A DNA stretch of 11,577 nt, taken from positions 1 through 11,577 of the forward strand of contig CAIFEU010000082.1 in assembly GCA_903789505.1 (NCBI GenBank). The letters run 5' to 3'. A program made the position numbers and the translations under genes. Numbering within the stretch: the stretch's first letter is position 1; each line of letters opens with the position of its first letter. The notes beneath the pieces are model-generated. The model searched no databases, was not told the DNA's origin, and worked only from the letters and a program-made list of their open reading frames with translations. Positions 6,598-11,577 of this stretch are shown here, piece after piece. The stretch comes from an uncultured Coriobacteriales bacterium. Its GTDB lineage: Bacteria; Actinomycetota; Coriobacteriia; Coriobacteriales; UMGS124.

Positions 6598-8244
6598 CTA
6601 GAAGTTGACCAGCTGCTTGCGGTCAATCTTACCATTGGAGGTGAGCGGCATCTCCTCGATCACCTTGATGCGGCGGGGCACCATGTAGGCGGGGATGCGC
6701 TCGCACAGTCGCTCTCGCAGGCCCTGCGGGCTGTTCTGCGGAGTGTCCGAGTCGACCACCACGAACGCCTTGAGCCCGGTCACGCGGCCGTTGCGCCTCA
6801 TCGGGACGACGGCGGCGAACTCGACGCCGTCCAGTTCGGCGAGGTTGCTCTCGACGTCGTCGATCTCGATGCGGAAGCCGTTGAGCTTGATCAGCGTGTC
6901 GACGCGGCCCTTGCAGTGCAGCATCCCCTCCGCGTCCAGGAAGCCCAGGTCGCCGGTGCGGTACGCGCGCACGGGAGTGCCGTCGGGCAGCCGGTCCTGC
7001 GAGAAGGCGGCGCTGGTCTTCTCGGGGTTGGCGAAGTAGTCCTTGGCGACCGTGTCGCCCACGATCACGATCTCGCCGACCTCTCCCTGCGGGCACTGGC
7101 GGCCGGTGAGGGCGCCCTCGGCGTCGCGCTCCATGATGCGGATCTGCGTGCCCGGGCGCGGCCGCCCCACGGGCAGCGGGTCGGGGCTGGCCGCCATCTC
7201 GGGCGTGACCTGCACCCAGGTGACCGCCACCGTCGACTCGGTGGGGCCGTAGGTGTTGGCGACCACGGCGCCGTCGAAGCGCCGCAGCAGCTCCGCCGCG
7301 GTGCGGTTCTGGAGCGCCTCGCCGCAGAACAGGAACAGGCCGACCTTGCCCAGCAGCGCCCGGTCGAAGGAGTGGTCGACCAGGCACAGGTCGGCGAAGC
7401 TCGGCGTGGAGACCCAGACGTCCACGCCGGAGTCGGACAGCTCGGCGAACAGCCGACGCGTGTCGTCCTTTGCCTGGGGGGAGACGACGTACAGGCAACC
7501 GCCGGTGGTGAGCGCGCCTACAAGCTCGTACTCCGAGAGGTCGAACGAGTAGGGCGCCTGGTCGAGGAAGACGCAGCCTCCGCGCGAAACCACGGGGAAC
7601 GTCCGCACCCAGCCGGCGAAGTTGGCCACGTCGTTGGCCGTGACCTCGATACCCTTGGGGCGACCCGTCGAGCCGCTCGTGAAGATGATGTACTGCGTCC
7701 GCTCGCCGCTCACCCAGCGAGAGCGCTCGCCGGCGGCGTACGACAGGCCGTCCGGCGCCACGCCCGCGTCCGGGTCGGGGGCCTGCGCCAGGCGGCGGCG
7801 CCCCCGCTCGATCAGGTCGGAGGCGAGCACGACCCCCTTGAGCGAGGCACCCGGGGTCTGGGCGAGCTCGTCGGGCTCGACGGTGACGATGACGGGGCAG
7901 TCGTCGGCGCTCGACCCGGACGCCTCGACGAGCTGGCTGGTGATGTCTTCCATGCGCGAGGCGGGCATCGTGACGTCGACGGGGACGAACGCATGGCCCG
8001 TGCGCAGGCACGCGAGGAAGGCGGCGACCGTGAGCGCGGACTTGGAGCCGAGCACGATCAGCGGGGAGCCGTCGTCGGGCGACTCGCTGAGGGCCGCCGC
8101 GAGGTTCGTGGACATGCCCCACAGCTGTGCGTAGCTCACCTCCGGCCTGCCGAAGGCGCGGAATGCGGGGAGGTCGGGAGCAGCGATCCTCGTGCTTTCG
8201 ACGGAGTCGAGCACTGCGTTCGTCAGCTCATCCTTCCGGGTCAT
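6598..8244 (-). CDS. dltA: DltA, D-alanine--carrier protein ligase
   Basis: Cytoplasmic adenylating enzyme that forms D-alanyl-AMP and loads D-alanine on DltC; first gene of the operon. All class I adenylation motifs are seen: IIFTSGSTGRPKG (186-198), the substrate-pocket segments SFDLSEYEL (233-241) and FCGE (306-309, with the Cys typical of DltA), NTYGPTEST (330-338), YRTGDLG (428-434), GRVDTLIKLNGFRIE (446-460) and NGKIDRKQL (537-545, catalytic lysine region). The length of 548 is about 40 above the usual 500-510. The excess appears to lie around 105-180, an Ala/Asp/Arg-rich stretch before the P-loop. ATG 8244 has a perfect AAGGAGG 7 bases upstream. The FDL and FCGE signatures together with the dltBCD neighbours separate this from other AMP-forming ligases and from NRPS modules. 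Confidence 0.96.
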   Translation of the reverse strand: MTRKDELTNAVLDSVESTRIAAPDLPAFRAFGRPEVSYAQLWGMSTNLAAALSESPDDGSPLIVLGSKSALTVAAFLACLRTGHAFVPVDVTMPASRMEDITSQLVEASGSSADDCPVIVTVEPDELAQTPGASLKGVVLASDLIERGRRRLAQAPDPDAGVAPDGLSYAAGERSRWVSGERTQYIIFTSGSTGRPKGIEVTANDVANFAGWVRTFPVVSRGGCVFLDQAPYSFDLSEYELVGALTTGGCLYVVSPQAKDDTRRLFAELSDSGVDVWVSTPSFADLCLVDHSFDRALLGKVGLFLFCGEALQNRTAAELLRRFDGAVVANTYGPTESTVAVTWVQVTPEMAASPDPLPVGRPRPGTQIRIMERDAEGALTGRQCPQGEVGEIVIVGDTVAKDYFANPEKTSAAFSQDRLPDGTPVRAYRTGDLGFLDAEGMLHCKGRVDTLIKLNGFRIEIDDVESNLAELDGVEFAAVVPMRRNGRVTGLKAFVVVDSDTPQNSPQGLRERLCERIPAYMVPRRIKVIEEMPLTSNGKIDRKQLVNF

Positions 8245-8251
8245 GCGAATG

Positions 8252-8258
8252 CCTCCTT
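8252..8258 (-). promoter_or_regulatory. Ribosome binding site AAGGAGG of dltA
   Basis: Full anti-16S match on the minus strand, ending 7 bases before ATG 8244. It is the strongest ribosome site in the window and fixes the dltA start. Confidence 0.85.
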
Positions 8259-8284
8259 ATCGGACTGCGTTTTGCGTCTGTCAA
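8256..8284 (-). promoter_or_regulatory. Possible dlt promoter (perfect -35, weak -10)
   Basis: Minus strand TTGACA (8284-8279) is a perfect -35. Exactly 17 bases later comes GATAAG (8261-8256), a 4/6 match to a -10. The problem is that this -10 overlaps the dltA ribosome site and would start transcription only a few bases before the ATG. So either the true -10 is elsewhere or TTGACA is chance. No better pair was found further upstream. Confidence 0.2.
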
Positions 8285-8461
8285 GGCGGAGCGCTTGCCC
8301 ACCTGGGCAGCCGCGTCGTTAAGGCAGAATCGTGACGTCCGAGTAACGAATAGTGAACCTCATGGAACATAAACACAATATCCGTCCGTAGCTTAAGGAC
8401 TTTCAGAGCATGACCCGCACCGTCCGGACATCCCCATGAAAAGAGCAATCGGCAGGAAGAA

Positions 8462-8477
8462 GGGATGATTGCATCCC
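8462..8477. repeat. Inverted repeat GGGATG-ATTG-CATCCC
   Basis: Perfect 6-bp arms with a 4-base centre, preceded by AGAA and followed by AAAAA. It shares the half-site GGGATGA with the larger repeat 37 bases further on. It has the size and symmetry of a dimeric repressor operator. As a terminator it would be weak, since no T run follows on either strand. Confidence 0.5.
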
Positions 8478-8513
8478 AAAAACAGAAGCATTGAAAGGTA
8501 TTTGTAATCATTT

Positions 8514-8546
8514 GGGATGAATTGGTACCAATATTCAAATCATCCC
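8514..8546. repeat. Nested inverted repeat GGGATGA...TCATCCC around ATTGGTACCAAT
   Basis: Outer perfect 7-bp arms (8514-8520 and 8540-8546) enclose a perfect 12-base palindrome ATTGGTACCAAT (8521-8532). The outer half-site is the same as in 8462-8477. Two different symmetric elements nested in an AT-rich patch upstream of the dlt operon suggest protein binding, but no regulator is encoded in the window. Confidence 0.5.
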
Positions 8547-8649
8547 TTGCGCGGGGGAGCGTCGTGCCGCCACGCGCGCGGCGCCGTCGCCCAGATGGGC
8601 GCTCGGGCATCTGTGCGTGGCGTCTGCCGGTTCGGGATGCGCCGCAGGG

Positions 8650-10083
8650 CTACGCGCGTGCCTGCGTGCGCCCGGCGTCTGAGGGGGCGCCGGGCCGCAG
8701 CGCCGTCCTCGCGACCCAGGCGTAGGCGAGGAGCAGCGCGGCCCCGGTGGCGACCCAGGAGACGGGGTAGACGGCCATGAGGCTCTCGAACGACCCGAGC
8801 GCGCTGAACACGGTGAGGACCCACGCGACGCGCAGGCCGCAGGAGCCGAGCACGATGATGACCGCGGGCATGAGCGACCATCCCATCCCGCGCAGCGCGC
8901 CGGCGGGGACCTCGTAGAGGAACGCGAGGAAGTCGAGCGCGGCGACGATGCGCACGCGCTGCAGCCCGTATGCCACGACGTTGGGAGACGTCGAGAACAG
9001 CTCCAGCAGGGGCCGCGCGAAGGCGAGGGTGGCGAGCGAGAAGGCGGCGGACGAGAGCGCCCCGAGCGCCATGCACAGCGCGAAGATGCGCCTGCAGCGC
9101 CCGTAGTCGCGTGCGGCGTAGTTCTGCCCGGTGAAGGTCACGCACGTCTGCGCGAACGCGGTCACCATGTAGTAGCACAGGTACTCGTAGTTCAGCGACG
9201 CCATGCACCCCGCCATCGCGTCGGCGCCGAAGCCGTTGATGGCGTCCTGCAGGACGATGTTGGACACGGCGAAGATTGCGCTCTGCAGCCCGGCGGGCAG
9301 CCCGATGCGCATGACCGTCGCCATCGAGCGGCGGCTCACGCGCATGCGCCGCAGGTCGAGGCGCACGGCGCCGCGGGTCCGGGCGAGCGCCGCGACCGCC
9401 ACGGCGGAGGCGACGGCCATGGCCACCACGGTCGCGCACGCCACGCCGGCCACGCCCAGGCGCGCCCACACGCCCAGAGCGAGGTCGAGCGCCAGGTTGG
9501 TGAGACACCCGGCGAGCAGGCCCACCAGCGGGCTCCTGCTGTCGCCGTCGGCGCGCAGCGCGGCGCTGGCGAAGTTGTACACCCCGAACGCCGGCATTCC
9601 CGCGCTGTAGACCAGAAGGTAGGTCCGCGCCGGACCCATGACCGAGCCGGGGGTCGCAATCAGCGAGAGCAGAGGCCCGGTCGCGAGCATCCCCGCGACG
9701 CCCAGCGCCGCCCCGATGGCGAGCGCGAGCGGCACGGCGCCCTGGACCGCGGCGCGGACCCGGGGCCCGTCGTGGCTCCCGATGCCCTCGGCGACGTCGA
9801 CGTTCAGGCCGATCGACAGCCCGGTTACCAGGCCGAGCAGCAGAGACGAGATGGGGGCGACGTCACCCACAGCCGCCAGGGCGTCCTTGCTCACGAACGC
9901 CCCCAGGACGAGGCTGTCCACGGTCGTGAACAGCGCCTCGACGATGTAGGTGACCGCCAGCGGTATCGCGAACCTGACGACCTTGCCCAGCAGGGGGCCA
10001 TGCAGCAGGTCGGTCGCCTCGCGTCCCGCACCGCCGTCGTCGGGCAGCCTCCTTGCCGCGCCGCCGCTGTCCCTCCTCGCCAT
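8650..10083 (-). CDS. MATE-family efflux transporter
   Basis: Cation-coupled multidrug/toxin exporter of the inner membrane; 477 residues, the usual MATE size, with about 12 hydrophobic helices. The N-terminal signature is typical: DLLHGPLLGKVVRFAIPL, then FTTVDSLVLGAFVSKDALAAVG at about 52-73, followed by helix 2 and LSIGLNVDVAEGIG. The matching second-half repeat begins near IGLPAGLQSAIFAVSNIVLQDAINGFGADAMAG. The substrate cannot be read from sequence. I chose ATG 10083, with GAGGGGG about 12 bases upstream; a GTG at 10116 would add 11 residues but has no ribosome site. It is on the same strand as dlt but 405 bases away, and probably a separate transcript. An envelope-related role is only a guess from position. 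Confidence 0.92.
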   Translation of the reverse strand: MARRDSGGAARRLPDDGGAGREATDLLHGPLLGKVVRFAIPLAVTYIVEALFTTVDSLVLGAFVSKDALAAVGDVAPISSLLLGLVTGLSIGLNVDVAEGIGSHDGPRVRAAVQGAVPLALAIGAALGVAGMLATGPLLSLIATPGSVMGPARTYLLVYSAGMPAFGVYNFASAALRADGDSRSPLVGLLAGCLTNLALDLALGVWARLGVAGVACATVVAMAVASAVAVAALARTRGAVRLDLRRMRVSRRSMATVMRIGLPAGLQSAIFAVSNIVLQDAINGFGADAMAGCMASLNYEYLCYYMVTAFAQTCVTFTGQNYAARDYGRCRRIFALCMALGALSSAAFSLATLAFARPLLELFSTSPNVVAYGLQRVRIVAALDFLAFLYEVPAGALRGMGWSLMPAVIIVLGSCGLRVAWVLTVFSALGSFESLMAVYPVSWVATGAALLLAYAWVARTALRPGAPSDAGRTQARA

Positions 10084-10412
10084 TGTGGTGCAAATCCCCC
10101 TCGCGTCCGCCGTCACACGGGGTCCGGCGCCGCCGTCGCCCCCTCGCGCGCACGCATTGTGTCACCGCAACGCGCGGGCGTGCGCGGCGCCGTCATCCGC
10201 CCGCGCGTCTCCATCGCATCGCCTTCTCGCGCCGGCGCGAGAAGAAGAAAACCGCCTGGAGCCGCGCCTCCGTCGCGCCGCGCCCGTCCGACGCATGCGA
10301 CAATGTCGTCCGGCGCGCCGCGCCGGGTGCCCCCGGAGCGCGGCGCCAAGGAGGCTGCCCCGCGCGAGCGGGCGCGGCGCCGGCGGGGGCGCGGGACGGG
10401 AAGGGGAGCAGG
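10084..10412. other. Divergent intergenic region between MATE and dCMP deaminase genes
   Basis: 329 bases, very GC-rich, with no credible gene. It must contain the promoters of both divergent genes, but no convincing -35/-10 pair is seen on either strand. The notable element is the perfect 20-base palindrome at 10224-10243. The last 90 bases before the deaminase are almost all G+C. Confidence 0.55.
10224..10243. repeat. Perfect 20-base palindrome TTCTCGCGCCGGCGCGAGAA
   Basis: Two perfect 10-base half-sites with no spacer, midway between the divergent MATE and dCMP deaminase genes and followed by GAAGAAAA. With no loop it is a poor hairpin, so a dimeric transcription-factor operator is more likely than a terminator. 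Chance is less likely than for a mixed-base site, but GC-rich DNA makes such palindromes easier. Confidence 0.5.
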
Positions 10413-10895
10413 ATGCCGGACAAGCGCAGTGACGTCATCTCGTGGGACGAGTTCTTCATGCGCGTCGCCATCGACGCGTCACTGCGGAGCAAGGACCCGA
10501 ACACGCAGGTGGGCGCGTGCATAGCCGACACCAACCACCGCATCCTGTCGGTGGGGTACAACGGGACCCCCTCGGCGCTGTCCGACGACGACTTCCCCTG
10601 GTCCGCCACGGACGACCCGCTCACCGACAAGCACAGCTACGTCATCCACGCCGAGGCCAACGCCATCCTCAACTACCGCGGCTCGCTCAAGGACATGCAG
10701 CGCGCGACCGTGTACGTGACGCTGTTCCCCTGCCACGAGTGCGCCAAGATCCTGGTGCAGGCGGGCATCGGGGAGGTCGTCTACCTCGACGACAAGTACG
10801 ACGGCAGCGTCGACAATCGCATCTCCAAGCACATCTTCGACCGCTGCGGCGTCTCGTGGAGGCGCATCGCGCTGAGCCGTCCCGCGGGCCGCTGA
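10413..10895 (+). CDS. dCMP deaminase (deoxycytidylate deaminase family)
   Basis: Zinc enzyme that deaminates dCMP to dUMP, supplying the substrate of thymidylate synthase; cytoplasmic, 160 residues, normal for the family (ComEB/dCMP deaminase). Zinc and catalytic motifs: H79-A-E81 in VIHAEANAIL and P106-C107-H-E-C110. The nucleotide-binding NTQVGA (30-35) and GYNGTP (48-53) motifs are typical of dCMP deaminases rather than of cytidine or tRNA adenosine deaminases. The ATG at 10413 has AAGGGGAG just upstream. The frame is open further upstream to 10053, but that part is Arg/Ala/Pro-rich with no family similarity, so the longer start is rejected. It is transcribed away from the MATE gene. It could act on related deoxynucleotides, but dCMP is the best guess. 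Confidence 0.93.
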   Translation: MPDKRSDVISWDEFFMRVAIDASLRSKDPNTQVGACIADTNHRILSVGYNGTPSALSDDDFPWSATDDPLTDKHSYVIHAEANAILNYRGSLKDMQRATVYVTLFPCHECAKILVQAGIGEVVYLDDKYDGSVDNRISKHIFDRCGVSWRRIALSRPAGR

Positions 10896-10916
10896 GGCCC
10901 CGGCGCCCCGCGCGCG

Positions 10917-10937
10917 GCCCCGCCGGCCTTGCGGGGC
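10917..10937 (+). terminator. Hairpin after dCMP deaminase, possible terminator
   Basis: Perfect 7-bp arms GCCCCGC/GCGGGGC with a 7-base loop, 22 bases after the deaminase stop. There is no T run after it, so it is at best an imperfect intrinsic terminator; in GC-rich genomes such stems often appear without T runs. A second stem with GAAGCC/GGCTTC arms (10954-10977) follows. Confidence 0.35.
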
Positions 10938-11057
10938 GTGGCGCGATGGTGTAGAAGCCCGGCGGGCGGCAGGCTTCAGAGACTCTCGACATCGCCCGGG
11001 TAAGATGGACTTTCCCCGCGCGCCGCGCGCGGCCGTACGCCCGCGCGTCGGGCCCTG

Positions 11058-11075
11058 GGCCGGGAACGCCCGGCC
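11058..11075 (+). other. Hairpin GGCCGGG-AACG-CCCGGCC in the leader of the coiled-coil protein gene
   Basis: A perfect 7-bp GC stem with a 4-base loop, 43 bases before ATG 11119. It sits in the 223-base gap after the dCMP deaminase, which has no gene. A weak -10-like TAAGAT lies near 11001-11006 with no clear -35. If transcription starts after it, this stem is part of the 5' leader. Some secreted cell-wall hydrolase genes of actinobacteria have riboswitch leaders (for example c-di-AMP), but I cannot match this one to such a consensus. Confidence 0.3.
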
Positions 11076-11118
11076 GACCCCGCCTTTCTCTCGCGACCTG
11101 TGTTTGGGAGTCCTCAGC

Positions 11119-11577
11119 ATGGAAGAGATCACACGTAGAACCGCCTGCCGTGCGCTGGCGCTGGGCGCCGTTGCGACGGCCTCGCTCGTCGGGCTTTCGC
11201 GCGGTGGCGCGGCGCACGCCGAGGAGTCAACCGCGCAGGCGCTCTCCGACGCCCAGGCGCAGTACGACGCGCTCCAGGCCCAGCTCGATGACCTCGCCTC
11301 CCAGGTCGAGAACGCCAGCGTGGAGCTTTCGTCGACGCTCGACTCGATCGAGTCCAAGCAGTCCGAGATCGACGACACCCAGGCGCAGATAGACGACCTG
11401 CAGACGCAGCTCGAGCAGTACCAGAGCCAGCTCTCCGAAATCATGGCGAGCGACTACAAGTCGGGCTTGACCAGCGCGCTCGACGTGATCCTGTCCTCCT
11501 CCGACTACGAGGAGCTCACGCGCAACATCTACTACCTCACCAAGCTCAACGACTCCGAGACTGAGCTCATCCAGCAG
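11119..11577 (+). CDS. Secreted coiled-coil protein, probable peptidoglycan hydrolase N-terminal part (cut by window edge)
   Basis: 153 residues are visible and the frame runs off the right edge. Residues 1-34 are a signal peptide: TRRTACRA at about 5-12, a hydrophobic core ALGAVATASLVGL, and an AHA cleavage site before EEST. The paired arginines make it Tat-like. Residues 36-110 form a long coiled coil rich in Gln/Asp/Ser/Ala with heptad-like Leu/Ile spacing (ALQAQLDDLASQVENASVEL and following). After it comes SDYKSGLTSALDVILSSSDYEELTRNIYYL, a pattern seen after the coiled coil of PcsB/CwlO-type proteins. These continue to an NlpC/P60 or CHAP hydrolase domain, here out of view, so hydrolase function is inferred. 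GGGAG lies 8 bases before the ATG. Amphipathic coiled-coil proteins of other roles (for example FtsX partners without enzyme domain) are possible. Confidence 0.8.
   Translation, partial: MEEITRRTACRALALGAVATASLVGLSRGGAAHAEESTAQALSDAQAQYDALQAQLDDLASQVENASVELSSTLDSIESKQSEIDDTQAQIDDLQTQLEQYQSQLSEIMASDYKSGLTSALDVILSSSDYEELTRNIYYLTKLNDSETELIQQ

Larger units (their letters stand above)
8245..8649. other. AT-rich intergenic region upstream of the dlt operon
   Basis: 405 bases between the MATE stop and dltA without a credible gene. The stretch from about 8335 to 8545 is clearly richer in A+T than anything else in the window, while both ends are GC-rich. It presumably holds the dlt promoter(s) and any operator, and the end of the MATE transcript. 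Contents seen: TGCCCA-CC-TGGGCA (8296-8309), a GGGATG/CATCCC palindrome (8462-8477), a larger GGGATGA/TCATCCC pair (8514-8546) around ATTGGTACCAAT, and CGCCCA-GA-TGGGCG (8588-8601). A minus-strand open frame (8281-8610) has no ribosome site and odd composition, and I do not accept it. Confidence 0.6.

Noticed and set aside
5512..8322. 936-codon open frame on the plus strand across dltA and dltB
   Set aside because: It is the antisense of two clearly recognised genes. Its translation is His/Arg/Ala/Asp-rich without domains, as expected from GC-rich codon bias on the opposite strand.
8281..8610. Minus-strand 109-codon frame upstream of dltA
   Set aside because: No ribosome site, mixed composition, covers palindromes and GC-rich flanks; no domain or signal seen. 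Not credible as a leader peptide.
10053..10412. N-terminal extension of the dCMP deaminase to an upstream start
   Set aside because: The added residues are Arg/Pro/Ala-rich without family similarity, while ATG 10413 has a good ribosome site and begins just where family homology begins.
1..11577. Search for tRNA, rRNA, CRISPR arrays, transposases and attachment sites
   Set aside because: No cloverleaf, regularly spaced repeats, transposase motifs or terminal inverted repeats were found by eye.

Overview
This GC-rich bacterial window has high-GC codon choice throughout and consensus Shine-Dalgarno sites. It carries a dlt (D-alanylation of teichoic or lipoteichoic acid) operon. High GC with a Firmicute-type envelope system and short carrier proteins points to a Coriobacteriia-type actinobacterium (Olsenella/Atopobiaceae-like). 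That placement is an inference from gene content and style, not from a marker gene.

Layout. Positions 1-1353 (minus) hold a DEAD-box RNA helicase whose C-terminus runs off the left edge. A 315-base non-coding stretch with several hairpins lies upstream of it. Positions 1669-8244 (minus) are a six-gene dlt operon transcribed dltA - dltB - dltC - dltD - dltX-like - serine hydrolase, with very tight or overlapping junctions from dltB onward. An unusually AT-rich 405-base gap with repeated palindromes separates dltA from a minus-strand MATE efflux protein (8650-10083). A divergent 329-base gap containing a perfect 20-base palindrome follows, then a plus-strand dCMP deaminase (10413-10895). The window ends inside a secreted coiled-coil protein (plus, from 11119) that resembles the N-terminal half of a cell-wall hydrolase of the PcsB/CwlO kind.

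How the genes work together. DltA activates D-alanine and loads it on DltC. DltB (MBOAT) passes it across the membrane, and DltD with the small DltX protein delivers it to the polymer outside. The fifth gene has no obvious full-length family signature, but it ends exactly in FIYAGF. This matches the FxYxxF C-terminus of Firmicute DltX, in which the tyrosine is the proposed D-alanyl carrier, so I call it an enlarged, relocated DltX. The last gene is a secreted, membrane-anchored SxxK serine hydrolase of the beta-lactamase/PBP-like fold, one base after dltX. By analogy with staphylococcal FmtA, it is a candidate D-alanyl esterase that removes what the operon adds.

Most unusual points: the DltX-like protein, the coupled hydrolase, a DltC that lacks about 17 residues of loop 1 before the carrier serine, and a DltD with a twin-arginine-like N-terminus and a Ser/Thr-rich C-terminal tail.
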